Positions 29,187-37,559 of a stretch of 64,000 nt of DNA are shown piece by piece. Every line of letters begins with the position of its first letter. The first letter of the stretch is position 1. The stretch covers positions 186,001-250,000 of the forward strand of contig UGYN01000002.1 of assembly GCA_900457075.1 (NCBI GenBank), given 5' to 3'. The position numbers and the translations under genes are program-made. The stretch comes from Serratia quinivorans (GTDB lineage Bacteria; Pseudomonadota; Gammaproteobacteria; Enterobacterales; Enterobacteriaceae). The notes beneath the pieces were generated by a model. The model was not told the origin of the DNA. It was given only the letters and a program-made list of their open reading frames with translations, and ran no database searches.

Positions 29187-29321
29187 TATGGCAGAGTGAG
29201 GTTTCCGGGACATGGACGTACAATAGCACCCGAGCTTCACCACCTCACTCTGCCGCCATACAATGACGAATGCATCACGGAGAACAACACAGGCATGAAC
29301 GGGCCGTGTTATTTTCGTCAC
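29187..29321 (+). ncRNA. Structured repeat element, copy 1
   Basis: Two successive hairpins. The first has a perfect 12-bp stem GGCAGAGTGAGG (29190-29201) with CCTCACTCTGCC (29243-29254). The second pairs TGACGAA...CACGG (29264-29280) with CCGTG...TTCGTCA (29304-29320). The same order of motifs recurs at 29509 and 31821. The third hairpin of those copies is absent here. Function unknown; a small RNA or a DNA site is possible. Confidence 0.55.
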
Positions 29322-29356
29322 ACAATTAAAAGGTTATTACGAAATAATGAGGAATC

Positions 29357-29452
29357 ATGACTTATCGCTGTAAGGTTTGGTTAATTGTTTTTGGAGCATG
29401 CTTCCTTTTTTGGGCAGATATGGTAACTATAATTTCTTCGGGATGGGGATAA
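29357..29452 (+). CDS. Small membrane protein, 31 residues
   Basis: ATG at 29357 with a good TGAGGAATC ribosome site opens a frame starting MTYRCKVWLIVFGACFLFWA and ending SSGWG, one transmembrane helix. It lies between structured element copies 1 and 2. Family unknown. Confidence 0.5.
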   Translation: MTYRCKVWLIVFGACFLFWADMVTIISSGWG

Positions 29453-29508
29453 AAAAGAGCTTGCTGTATTTTTCACCCTCAACTCTCACAGGGTAGCTTT
29501 TCTCAAAT

Positions 29509-29696
29509 TATGGTAGAGCGAGGTTCACGCGCGAGAAAATGGTTGCAGCGCTCTGTTTTTCACTTTCGACCTCACCTTGCCTCTACACGATGACGATGGC
29601 ATTACGTAACCGAAGGTATCATAAGACTGTTTTTCCTTCGTCACCTAAATATGGCGGGGTGGCTTTTCAGGGAGTGAATATTCCAGCACCCCGCCT
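29509..29696 (+). ncRNA. Structured repeat element, copy 2
   Basis: Follows a terminator-like ACCCT/AGGGT stem. It repeats AATTATGGTAGAGCGAGGT, then ACCTCACCTTGCC, CGATGACGATGGCATTACG and CCTTCGTCA, matching copies 1 and 3. A third hairpin has a perfect 9-bp stem GGCGGGGTG (29653-29661) with CACCCCGCC (29687-29695). The first stem is weaker than in the other copies. Confidence 0.5.
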
Positions 29697-29748
29697 TCAC
29701 CAGGCTTAAAGGGCATATCCCCTCAGAATGGGGATTGATAATTACAGA

Positions 29749-29919
29749 TTACAACACCAGTATCACAGAATGCAGTCCGGGGGCGTTTCTACACCATCGC
29801 ACCAAGCAACCTACTGTCGCGTCCTCACTTTGTATAGATTGCAGGTAAGCAATCGTAACGAGTGTGTAAGAACGACAATACATCCGGACACATAAAAAAG
29901 CTGGCCCCATAAAAATCAT
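29749..29919 (-). CDS. Small hypothetical protein, 56 residues
   Basis: ATG at 29919 has a very good ribosome site (ACAGGAGGGGGC). The frame starts MIFMGPAFLCVRMYCRSYTL, mildly hydrophobic, and ends LHSVILVL. It follows the 48-residue membrane protein on the same strand. Its position after a paralogue pair member mirrors that of the 98-residue frame at 30090-30386. Coding is plausible because of the ribosome site, not the composition. Confidence 0.35.
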   Translation of the reverse strand: MIFMGPAFLCVRMYCRSYTLVTIAYLQSIQSEDATVGCLVRWCRNAPGLHSVILVL

Positions 29920-29968
29920 GCCCCCTCCTGTAATCTGAAAGTGATCCTGAACGCCAGCCCAAAATTTT

Positions 29969-30115
29969 TCACTCCCCTCCCCAAAAATCACCAATAGCAA
30001 TGAGTGCAGCGGTCGCTATTACCACCAATAACAACACTAGCGCTATCGGAACTGAAAGCGGGACGAAATCGTGAAACCATACTGCAAGGTCATCCCACAT
30101 ATTTTCTGTATGCAT
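29969..30115 (-). CDS. Small membrane protein, 48 residues, paralogue 1
   Basis: ATG at 30115 after GGAGGATAT. The frame starts MHTENMWDDLAVWFHDFVPL; a long helix ending VVIATAALIAIGDFW follows. It is clearly homologous to the protein at 30399-30533, sharing MWD, the VVIATAALI helix and the GD-hydrophobic-WG end. A single-pass phage membrane protein; a role in lysis, exclusion or signalling cannot be told. Confidence 0.65.
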   Translation of the reverse strand: MHTENMWDDLAVWFHDFVPLSVPIALVLLLVVIATAALIAIGDFWGGE

Positions 30116-30386
30116 ATATCCTCCTTTTATGGCCATAACAGAACAATCCCCAAGAGTGGGGATTGCTGCACCTCACTAATATCTGCTTTTTAAGATTCAG
30201 CATCTCCATAGACTTCTGGATTAACTCTTCCACTTTCGCTAAACAACCGCCTCTATTGGGTATTGTGAAGCCTACTAATCTCAATGCATACCAAACCAAG
30301 ATAGCGATAGCTACGACCGCAGAGAGGACTAAAAAACTAATTACCGTGATCAGCCTGATCCCAAACAACAAAAAACCATGAAACAA
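30090..30386 (-). CDS. Hypothetical membrane protein with TTG start
   Basis: A 98-residue frame starting at TTG with AGGAGG about 8 bp upstream: MFHGFLLFGIRLITVISFLV, a second hydrophobic stretch to VWYALRLVGF, then a polar tail. It starts 12 bp after the 44-residue paralogue stop and overlaps the 48-residue gene by 26 bp. The polar tail past residue 70 looks unusual, and the true gene may be shorter. Confidence 0.4.
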   Translation of the reverse strand: MFHGFLLFGIRLITVISFLVLSAVVAIAILVWYALRLVGFTIPNRGGCLAKVEELIQKSMEMLNLKKQILVRCSNPHSWGLFCYGHKRRIYAYRKYVG

Positions 30387-30398
30387 AAGTCACACCTC

Positions 30399-30533
30399 CT
30401 AATCATCACTCCCCCATAAATCACCAACGACAATGAGTGCGGCGGTCGCTATTACCACCAGCAACACCACCAGCGCCACAGGGACTATGAACGGGGTAAG
30501 ATCGTAAAGCCATTCTGTAACTTCATCCCACAT
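30399..30533 (-). CDS. Small membrane protein, 44 residues, paralogue 2
   Basis: ATG at 30533 after GGAGGGGAAAGC. The frame starts MWDEVTEWLYDLTPFIVPVA; the helix ends VVIATAALIVVGDLWG. It is a paralogue of the 48-residue protein at 29969-30115; the DNA over the helix is also very similar, so the duplication is recent or conserved by selection. Confidence 0.65.
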   Translation of the reverse strand: MWDEVTEWLYDLTPFIVPVALVVLLVVIATAALIVVGDLWGSDD

Positions 30534-30785
30534 GCTTTCCCCTCCAGTTAATTTTTTCACCTACGGAGCAATGAATAAGGGTGTAGCTATTCATGTCAGA
30601 AACATCGCCCCCCTGCCAACATAACCTGTAAGCAACACCGGAAAAATTGGCATCAATTTAATTTTCTCAACCTGCATCCTTTGCACCATAAAAAATCAAT
30701 GAGGCCTCCCTTATAGACCGATAGATTTTCATTGCGCAATGATGTCGTGATTCAAAATTAAACTATTAAAGGGGTGCAAAAGAAA

Positions 30786-30805
30786 AAGCCCGGCATGCCG
30801 GGCTT
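30786..30805 (-). terminator. Rho-independent terminator
   Basis: AAGCCCGGCA and TGCCGGGCTT form a perfect 20-bp palindrome; on the minus strand TTTTTC follows. It ends the 31034-30825 gene. Confidence 0.8.
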
Positions 30806-30824
30806 AGTGAGAGGATGTTTGCGG

Positions 30825-31034
30825 TTACTGCATGTGACTTTCTTTACTTGGTTCTACTGTCGATACCTCTGAGTCGCTGTCGAAACTTTCCTCTTCTATT
30901 TTCCACTCCTTCTGAGTGATAATTTCTATTATCTCGCTAATGATTTCACTGATTGCATAAGCTGTTATGAAGAAAAGAAAATATAAACCTATCGCCAGCC
31001 ACACCATCCAGAATACGATCACGCCTATTTCCAT
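30825..31034 (-). CDS. Small membrane protein with acidic tail
   Basis: A 69-residue protein: MEIGVIVFWMVWLAIGLYFL begins a long transmembrane helix or hairpin, followed by an Ile/Glu-rich amphipathic helix and a Ser/Glu-rich tail ending PSKESHMQ. The start at 31034 has GAGGGCGTCAATA upstream. It follows the 31351-31076 gene on the same strand and is closed by the terminator at 30786. Confidence 0.55.
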   Translation of the reverse strand: MEIGVIVFWMVWLAIGLYFLFFITAYAISEIISEIIEIITQKEWKIEEESFDSDSEVSTVEPSKESHMQ

Positions 31035-31075
31035 TATTGACGCCCTCGATAATGAGCCCCTTATGGAGCAGATTG

Positions 31076-31351
31076 TTACTTCCAGGCATTCCTGGTCGAA
31101 ATCTGGGCCTGGAACCAACTTGCCGTCACCTCATTGCTTGACCTCTCAATCAAGGTTTTGAGTATCACTTTACGTATATTTGGACTTCTCAGCTCGCTGT
31201 AGCTGAACACCTCTTCCACAAATGTATCGTCAACTTGAAGAATAAAGACCAGCATGTCTCGCCCCCGCGGTTTGATGAGATACCCCATATCCATGGCCGT
31301 AATAATTAGCCTGGATAACGTTAAACGCTTATACCAAAAACGATTATTCAT
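31076..31351 (-). CDS. Hypothetical protein
   Basis: A 91-residue soluble, basic protein starting MNNRFWYKRLTLSRLIITAM with a beta-rich centre (MLVFILQVDDTFVEEVFSYS). Not recognised. Its ATG (31349-31351) abuts the GTG of a divergent frame, so at least one of the two starts must be wrong or the two are expressed from distant promoters. Confidence 0.45.
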   Translation of the reverse strand: MNNRFWYKRLTLSRLIITAMDMGYLIKPRGRDMLVFILQVDDTFVEEVFSYSELRSPNIRKVILKTLIERSSNEVTASWFQAQISTRNAWK

Positions 31352-31726
31352 GTGATTAAGTCTTTTGATTTGAATCAATGCAAGCTTTATAGAACGGTGC
31401 TCATTTATTGTGCAAGCCGCACGTTATTCAGAATTAAATTATCGGAACGATACGAAAGAATAAGCCCGGTGATGCAGGCTAGATGGGCGGACTACCTGCG
31501 TTTTCTTCCAGAGGGTCAGCAGATAGAACTGGGCCATCTCTATTTTGTCAGTTCCTGTTGTAGCAGTCCGATCAGCTCCATGAGGTTTGTCCATAGCGAA
31601 ATATTGGAAGCAACGCAAATATCTAATAAGTATTATCTTGCCATAAATCAGGTAGTCGCACTCGCATCATCCCTTTCACACAAAAATCCAGAATTAAACA
31701 AAAAAATAGCTGAAATCCGCTCATGA
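31352..31726 (+). CDS. Hypothetical protein
   Basis: An open frame of 124 codons from GTG at 31352. The part from about residue 31 (LSERYERISPVMQARWADYL) onwards looks coding; ATG at 31472 is an alternative start. It ends NPELNKKIAEIRS, a stretch that coincides with the repeated box (31689-31700), and degenerate versions of this ending are seen at the other boxes (29095, 37774). Function unknown. Confidence 0.4.
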   Translation: MIKSFDLNQCKLYRTVLIYCASRTLFRIKLSERYERISPVMQARWADYLRFLPEGQQIELGHLYFVSSCCSSPISSMRFVHSEILEATQISNKYYLAINQVVALASSLSHKNPELNKKIAEIRS

Positions 31727-31820
31727 ACAAATTATTGTGGCTCTGCATAATCCCTAGCGTGTATATATAATTTTTAATCTCCGTTTTCGCCCTTGGCCTA
31801 CGCAGGGCGCTTTTCCGAAT

Positions 31821-32020
31821 TATGGCGGGGTGAGGTTTGAGCGGGAACATGGATGCGACTCATGAGGCCGAGGTCGTGATCTATGTTCGTCCTCACCCTG
31901 CCACCCACACAATGACGAAAGCATCACGGTAAAGCGGCTATGGCATGAACGAGACCGTGTTGCCTTCGTCCCCCATATGGCGGGTAGCTTTTCAGGAAGT
32001 GAATATTCCAACACCCCGCC
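31821..32020 (+). ncRNA. Structured repeat element, copy 3
   Basis: Stem 1: GGCGGGGTGAGG (31824-31835) with CCTCACCCTGCC (31891-31902); compared with copy 1 one A-U pair has become G-C by changes on both sides and another is a G-U wobble. Stem 2: TGACGAA...CACGG (31913-31929) with CCGTG...TTCGTC (31955-31970). Stem 3: around 31979-32020 with CACCCCGCC. It ends 4 bp before the stop of the collagen-like fibre gene on the other strand. Confidence 0.55.
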
Positions 32021-32023
32021 TTC

Positions 32024-33535
32024 TCACTCCGTTTCCTGATACGGCTTAATCTCACCGTACATCCCTGCCCTGGCGTTCCAATAAATAATCGGCCCATACG
32101 AGGTACGGTCTGATGCCATCGCAGTAAATGGATGCCACTGGCCATTGACCAATATCTCGCAATCAAAAGCTGCCGTTACGCCCGGATAGCAATACTTGCA
32201 ATTTCGCACATGCGTGCCCAGCCTGGCGCTCTCAAGCATTGCCGTTGGTGTCAGTAAGGTAGTGCCGTCTGTACGGGCCATCACTGTGACCGTCGTTGCC
32301 GATTGCTCCGCTGATGCCAGAACACCCCATACCGCCCAGGTGCCTGAAGCTAAATTGGACGCCACCATCACGGTGCCATCAGACAACAACCCCGCATACG
32401 CAAGCTTAGAACCGGATACCGCGCTATCAGGGGCTGCCGTATAGGTGCCGTTGGTAACCTGCATCAGCGCTGTAGAGCCCGGCCCTCCTGCCAGAGGAAG
32501 ACCAACAGCACCATCATTGCCTTGCGGAATGCCAAAATTAATCATTTGGTTGGGAGCGTCACCAGTGATCTCTACGGTGGCATCCTCCCCTGGCCCCAGC
32601 GTGCTCACCGTACCAACCGTCAGTGTGTTAGGTGGTGCACCAGAGGAACCTTGAGGTCCGGTCTCCCCCTGAATTCCCTGCTCTCCCTGCGGCCCTGGAG
32701 GACCTTCCGGCCCGGTATCACCTTTAGGTCCCTGTGCACCAGTGTCACCTTTCGGACCTCGTGGTCCCATCTCACCCTGCAGACCGGTCTGATAGTCATC
32801 TTCCGTCCCCGCGTTCCCTGCATCCAGCCATACCTGATACGCCGTGGCCCCGCTATCGCCCTTCGGCCCCTGAGGGCCGGTGTCACCCTGAGGACCGGCT
32901 GACCCCTGTGGTCCCGTTTCCCCTTGCGGTCCGGTACTGCCGGTCTCTCCTTTGGGGCCCTGCGGTCCGGTGTCACCCTGGGTGCCACGCTCACCATCAG
33001 CCCCTGCCGAGATAAACAGCTGCCATGGCACCGCCGGCGGCTCGACGCCCTCCACGTCCTCCGTGGCCAGGTATTCACTGCCGGTATATTCGACCAGGTC
33101 ATTTTTCTGGTAAGACATATCGGCGCGGAATGCACCGCGGGGAATGAGTGCATATTCCGCCGCCATTTTCGCTGACTCCCTCGCGCTGGCCGCCGCCAGC
33201 TCAGCTTCCAGCAGCAACAACTGCATCTCGCGCAGCGCTTCCGGTGTCGCATCGTCCGGATTGAATTCCGCCAGGTACTGATTAAGCGTGCCATCCGGGC
33301 TGTCTGCGTAAACCTGGATAATACCCAGGTAGTCCGGGGCATTGTTTATTGTGGCGGTGACCGCATAAACGCCCGGCATCACCGGCATGGCATAGCTTCC
33401 GTCCGTCGCCGTCACCGCAGCCGCATTTGTACCGGTAATGCTTACTGACATGGTTTTTCTTGCCGTCAACTGGATGACCACATCCGGCATCGGCATACCA
33501 AACGGATCGTTAAAAATTCCCGTGATAATGGCCAT
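32024..33535 (-). CDS. Phage fibre with collagen-like repeats
   Basis: A 503-residue protein. Residues 1 to about 125 form a prophage tail-fibre N-terminal domain ([20 protein letters not shown]). Two Gly-X-Y blocks (about 178-230 and 254-298, units such as [13 protein letters not shown]) should form a trimeric collagen-like rod, split by a short [13 protein letters not shown] insert that is also common in such fibres. A beta-rich C-terminus without obvious family follows. It directly follows the gpD gene, stop and start adjacent. Confidence 0.85.
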   Translation of the reverse strand: MAIITGIFNDPFGMPMPDVVIQLTARKTMSVSITGTNAAAVTATDGSYAMPVMPGVYAVTATINNAPDYLGIIQVYADSPDGTLNQYLAEFNPDDATPEALREMQLLLLEAELAAASARESAKMAAEYALIPRGAFRADMSYQKNDLVEYTGSEYLATEDVEGVEPPAVPWQLFISAGADGERGTQGDTGPQGPKGETGSTGPQGETGPQGSAGPQGDTGPQGPKGDSGATAYQVWLDAGNAGTEDDYQTGLQGEMGPRGPKGDTGAQGPKGDTGPEGPPGPQGEQGIQGETGPQGSSGAPPNTLTVGTVSTLGPGEDATVEITGDAPNQMINFGIPQGNDGAVGLPLAGGPGSTALMQVTNGTYTAAPDSAVSGSKLAYAGLLSDGTVMVASNLASGTWAVWGVLASAEQSATTVTVMARTDGTTLLTPTAMLESARLGTHVRNCKYCYPGVTAAFDCEILVNGQWHPFTAMASDRTSYGPIIYWNARAGMYGEIKPYQETE

Positions 33536-34576
33536 TCACTCGAGCTCCACACTGATAATCAATCCTTTCGACTGCAGCCGGAATTCAACACGGCTGATTT
33601 TCCAGTCCCGATCTTCAACACGGCCAAATCCTTCCGTGGTAATTTTCCCCTCCGCTGTCATCCCCATCAGCGCCGGGGTCCCCGTCAGGGTCAGGGACAT
33701 GCCCCTGAGCTTTTTCTCCACATGTTTGGTGCTGCCGCCGGCAACATACTGTGCATCCTTCAATGAAGGCTGCGGAGTGGGATAATGAAAGACAGGCTCT
33801 CCACTTCCCACCGTCAACATTTTCTGCTTCCCTCCATCGGCACTATCGATGTACGGGATGATCATGGTGCCGCTCCCCTTCGCGCTGACATCAGGGTGAT
33901 CACTGTTGTCGTGATAGCGCCATTGCTCACACAGGTCGGGGGTGAGGGTTCGGACCGGCAAGGGGTTGCCACTGACGGTGGTGTCTGAGTCCCGGGGGGA
34001 CAATACCCAGTAGTCGTGGGTGATTTTACTGACGGCGCCACATTCACCGGCAATGCGCGTAACAAGGTTCATATCACTCTCACCCAGCTGATCGATATGC
34101 ACCACCGGGACATTCACCAGCCGGCTGTCGACCCGCGCCGTCAGTCCGTGCTCAGAGGCAACGGTGAGCATGAAATCGCCCAGGGTGATATCGGAAAACG
34201 AGCGGGTTTTCTGCGACTGCAGCGTGCTGTGCCCGCGTTCGTTGGTCTTCGAAAATGCCCTGGCGGTGATTTCCACAATACGTTGTCCGCCGGACGCCTG
34301 CCCGGAGCTGCGCGCGTCCACCACGAATGTCCCCTTGTTCACCAGCTCACCACCAAATCCCAGCGCCACTGAAATCTTGACGCCTTTAGCCGGCAACTTC
34401 AGGGTGGCAGAGACCACGCTGAAAGTGATTTCATCACTTTTTTTCGAGCCGGCACCGTGATCCTTCAGGGTCAGGTTGACCAGGTTCTCACGCACGATGT
34501 CGGTAATATCCTCGCCTTCGACAGACAGGGAGAAGTTGGGTTGCCAGGGCATATTGCCGGAATCGATATAGGCCAT
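33536..34576 (-). CDS. Late control / tail protein, P2 gpD family
   Basis: A 346-residue homologue of P2 gpD, the tail-tip hub/spike-base protein (gp27-like). It contains PWQPNFSLSVEGEDITDIVR near the start and the family region GESDMNLVTRIAGECGAVSK. It lies between gpX and the fibre gene; in P2 it is also at the distal end of the tail operon. Confidence 0.9.
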   Translation of the reverse strand: MAYIDSGNMPWQPNFSLSVEGEDITDIVRENLVNLTLKDHGAGSKKSDEITFSVVSATLKLPAKGVKISVALGFGGELVNKGTFVVDARSSGQASGGQRIVEITARAFSKTNERGHSTLQSQKTRSFSDITLGDFMLTVASEHGLTARVDSRLVNVPVVHIDQLGESDMNLVTRIAGECGAVSKITHDYWVLSPRDSDTTVSGNPLPVRTLTPDLCEQWRYHDNSDHPDVSAKGSGTMIIPYIDSADGGKQKMLTVGSGEPVFHYPTPQPSLKDAQYVAGGSTKHVEKKLRGMSLTLTGTPALMGMTAEGKITTEGFGRVEDRDWKISRVEFRLQSKGLIISVELE

Positions 34577-34579
34577 GAC

Positions 34580-34787
34580 CTACTCCCAGAGTGAGTATTC
34601 GTTTTTTTTTCTGCTGCGGCTTAACCGCAGGCAGCGTGAATGTCACGCCGGCGTCAAACACTTCCGTCGTGGCCAGATCGTAATTCTGAGGGTCATAGAG
34701 CACAGCTTCGACAGTGTTGTTTACCGTGCCGTAATGGCGAACGCAGAGGGTATCCAGGCGGTCGCCGTCTTTGGTTGTGTATTGCAT
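34580..34787 (-). CDS. Tail protein, P2 gpX family, terminal frameshift
   Basis: A LysM-like small tail protein: MQYTTKDGDRLDTLCVRHYG, then DLATTEVFDAGVTFTLP. With one base removed from the run of nine A (34611-34619) it would end QQKKNEYSLWE and stop at 34580-34582 just before gpD, the normal layout. As written it reads on into gpD in another frame to 34488. The extra A is probably a sequence error. Confidence 0.8.
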
Positions 34788-34885
34788 TCGGTCACCATTT
34801 AAATTTAAATCAACTTCTGCTTATTTCACTATCACGACAGGCTGTATATTGCACAGTCCATTCCAAATAATACAGGGATTGTGAA

Positions 34886-35125
34886 ATGTCAGGGTACTAA
34901 ATTTTAGGTTGGTTTGTAGGCATATATATCTGGCTTTTTGCCAACCCCATCATTGCGCTAGTTCTCTACCTGCTTCCTATTATTATTGCCTTCATCAGGC
35001 TGCACAGAAACCTGCCAATAATAATTATTATCAGCCTCTTGTTTGGTTGGATATTTCTTCTGTGGCTTATTCTTGTTATATGGGCTGCATTTGGTGGACA
35101 GGATGACATCCGCAGTCCGCAATAA
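34886..35125 (+). pseudogene. Superinfection immunity protein (Imm family), start region broken
   Basis: The frame reads GWFVGIYIWLFANPIIALVL, then YLLPIIIAFIRLHRN and a second helix ending VIWAAFGGQDD, the two-helix layout of T4 Imm-type proteins that block DNA entry of related phages. From ATG 34886 a TAA (34898-34900) interrupts codon 5. Alternatively GTG at 34881 would be in frame if the T-run at 34902-34905 were one base longer. It lies opposite to the tail genes between T and X, where P2 has U, so it is an inserted cargo gene. Confidence 0.65.
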
Positions 35126-35132
35126 CTCCAGA

Positions 35133-36947
35133 TTAGGGGGCCATGATATTTGCGGAGTCAAAAGTATCGGATGATCCGCCAGTATCACCAGTGAGTGTTT
35201 TAAATTTGTCGTACAACGCCTGAGCTCCAGCCTCTGAAGCCCCGCCATCGATTACAATATTGAAATGATATTGATTGTTATGTGTGTTATTGACATTAGC
35301 ATTGCCAAGTCTTGAAAACACAGGAACAACTTCACCGTCAGACATTGGTTGGTTATCCGCTTTTTCTCCATTCAGTGTGTTGCGATAATAATCAAGTCGA
35401 TTTTCAAACCCTTCATTGTCATCATAAAAAAAACCTTTCGATGCAACATAGGTATTTATTAGCTTGGTCTGTAATTCTTTATTTCCCTTTACATTCTTTT
35501 TAAACCAATCATCAAGACCTTCATTATGGGCGGTTTCCTGGGCCAACGCCATCGAGCCTTTTTGTGCCAGCTCCTGAAGCACTCGCCGCTGCCGCGCTTC
35601 GTCTGAATTGTCAGGTAAAAACCAGCCAATCATATTTGAAACAGCTGAAACCACCCGGCCAAAATTCTCCAGGCTATCAACGACACGTTTAGGCCCACCG
35701 CCGTCCACCCAGTCGACGATCGTATTGGTGATCATTGCCTTGTTGTTCTTCACCCACGTCTCGAACTGCCCTTCCCACTCTTTCAATTGGGGCCGTAGCG
35801 CGTAACCAATATCGCCGGCGACACCGGCCAGCGCTGTTTCTGCCGACGTCCACATATTGCTGAGCATTTGGCTGGTCTCCAGCGCCGCGCGCGCCTCATC
35901 CTCTGTAATGTTGTTCAGTTCGGAAGCGTTTTTCATCACCTCCTTATAGGTTAGCCTTGTGCTGATAATGTAAGTCATCAGCTTGTTAGCTTCCCCGCCC
36001 ATCAGTTGGTCAGCGAGCGACTCTCCCTGTTGAGCCGTCAGTTTTCCACTCTTCACCTTTTCACTGATAGTCTGCATCACCTTATCGAATTGCTGCTGTT
36101 TGGTGCCTTTCATCAGGTGTTTGTTCAGCCCAATCATGGCCAGCATCGGGTTTACGGTTTTATCGTTGCCTTCCTCGCCAAGCTTGTTGCTAAGCTCTTC
36201 CGTCAGGTCGCCGTAATTCTCCCCATTCAGACCCGCCTGTTCGGCCATAATACTGCCGGCTTTATAATGCCTGTAGGACATGCCGTATTGCTTTGCACGT
36301 CGGTATTCTTCGGCAGTTTTGCGGTTGAGGGCCAGTACACCACCGCCCAATGCTGCACCGGCGCCAGCAAGAGCAACAGGTGCCATGATGGCCGCTCTCG
36401 CTGCAGCAAACGGCAACCCGCCAGCCATACGCAATCCTGACGCCATCATGTTGCCCGGCACCGCCTTCGTTTTCGCCCAGGCGTTGCGCGGTGAAGAAAG
36501 AAACGCATCTTTGTAACGGCCGCGGCGTGCTTCGCTTTGTTGCTGCTTGTGAGCCAGTTTCGTTTCCCGTTCTTGCTGGGCGTTCAGCCGCTCCAGCCCC
36601 TTACGCGCACGCTCGATGCCGACGCCGACCTTCTTATAATCCTCAACAAGAAAAGCCATACCGGCATGGCCAGACTTCACGCCATCCCGGATTTCCTTCT
36701 CCAGCGCCTCCTGCTTGTTAATGAGTGCCTGTGTCGCGCGCTCCATGTGCTTTATCTGATTGACCGTGCTGGCTGAGCCTGACTTCATCTGGCGCTGCCA
36801 CGCCGTCTGGGTCTTCATAACCTGCGCGGTTTCGGTACCAATGCGATCGATGCCCGTCGTCATGCGGTTCAACGTGCGGGTCATCGATGGGTCCACTGAT
36901 GCCCCGAAGTTGATCGAGGCGTTGTATTTTTGGGATTTACCTGCCAT
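35133..36947 (-). CDS. Tail tape-measure protein, P2 gpT family
   Basis: A 604-residue protein starting MAGKSQKYNASINFGASVDP, with a long helical N-terminal half, a Gly/Ala-rich hydrophobic segment (about residues 180-215, PVALAGAGAALGGGV) and a helical C-terminal half. It sets tail length and is shorter than P2 gpT (815). It overlaps the end of the E-E' frame by 11 bp. Confidence 0.9.
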   Translation of the reverse strand: MAGKSQKYNASINFGASVDPSMTRTLNRMTTGIDRIGTETAQVMKTQTAWQRQMKSGSASTVNQIKHMERATQALINKQEALEKEIRDGVKSGHAGMAFLVEDYKKVGVGIERARKGLERLNAQQERETKLAHKQQQSEARRGRYKDAFLSSPRNAWAKTKAVPGNMMASGLRMAGGLPFAAARAAIMAPVALAGAGAALGGGVLALNRKTAEEYRRAKQYGMSYRHYKAGSIMAEQAGLNGENYGDLTEELSNKLGEEGNDKTVNPMLAMIGLNKHLMKGTKQQQFDKVMQTISEKVKSGKLTAQQGESLADQLMGGEANKLMTYIISTRLTYKEVMKNASELNNITEDEARAALETSQMLSNMWTSAETALAGVAGDIGYALRPQLKEWEGQFETWVKNNKAMITNTIVDWVDGGGPKRVVDSLENFGRVVSAVSNMIGWFLPDNSDEARQRRVLQELAQKGSMALAQETAHNEGLDDWFKKNVKGNKELQTKLINTYVASKGFFYDDNEGFENRLDYYRNTLNGEKADNQPMSDGEVVPVFSRLGNANVNNTHNNQYHFNIVIDGGASEAGAQALYDKFKTLTGDTGGSSDTFDSANIMAP

Positions 36948-37352
36948 TGGTTTTCCTGCCCTGGTCCAGTGCGCGTTTAAAATAATGCCGCCAGGTGCTC
37001 AGCGGCAGCATCAACTGCTCACTGAAGGTCAGGCGGCACCAGTGGGTAATGCCTGGCTGGTTATTCAGGAACTGCTCTTCGGACGGTCCACCGGCGGTAA
37101 CAAAAAACGGTTAAACGCCCCTACCAGCTGGTCGTAATCGTACGCCGGCAACAACAACAAATCGGCCTGATTCACCCCGCACAGGCTCGCAATCATGAGT
37201 GATTCCTTTTCCATCGTGCCCCCCGCTGACTTCTCGTACATCAGCTTGTCGCGTACGGTCGGTTCACGCAGGGTGATTTCGGTGACCGTTTTCCCATTAA
37301 TCGTGAATGGGCGTGACAGGGTGACCACGGTGGTATTGGCTGGATAATCCAT
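36937..37352 (-). CDS. Tail assembly protein E and frameshift extension E-E'
   Basis: The zero-frame product E (37352-37065, 95 residues) starts MDYPANTTVVTLSRPFTING and ends PPVDRPKSSS. Near its end the coding strand has T TTT TTG (37101-37107), the same slippery heptamer used in P2 gene E. A -1 shift there continues through VTAGGPSEEQFLNNQ to NGR and stops at 36937, giving the chaperone-type E-E' fusion needed for tail assembly. This is the G/GT-like programmed frameshift of tailed phages. Confidence 0.88.
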
Positions 37353-37371
37353 CTTATTTTCCTCATATAAA

Positions 37372-37394
37372 AATGGCGCCACATGGGCGCCATT
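37372..37394 (-). terminator. Terminator upstream of gene E
   Basis: AATGGCGCC pairs perfectly with GGCGCCATT; on the minus strand TTTTATATG follows. It separates the insert at 37.4-38.2 kb from gene E. Confidence 0.7.
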
Positions 37395-37432
37395 TGCGTA
37401 AAACAGAATTCGTAGTTATTGCATGGAAGGTC

Positions 37433-37555
37433 ATGAGCAAACTGACAATCGCCGAAACCGTTCAGCTCTGGATAAATACAAAAGCAGTATCTGATAAATA
37501 TCCCACCCTGATTTTGAAAATACCCTCAGTGCGCGCTAAAACACGCGGAGCATAA
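37433..37555 (+). CDS. Possible small protein, 40 residues
   Basis: ATG at 37433 after GGAAGGTC opens MSKLTIAETVQLWINTKAVS and ends RAKTRGA, just before the left box of module B. Basic and helical. The ribosome site is the main support. Confidence 0.3.
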   Translation: MSKLTIAETVQLWINTKAVSDKYPTLILKIPSVRAKTRGA

Positions 37556-37559
37556 CATC

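Noticed and set aside
31820..32014. Minus-strand frame of 64 codons over repeat copy 3
   Set aside because: It follows the hairpin arms exactly and has no ribosome site or homologue pattern.
29187..32020. Retron or CRISPR interpretation of the hairpin repeats
   Set aside because: No reverse transcriptase, Cas gene or regular spacer pattern is nearby; copies are few and irregularly spaced.
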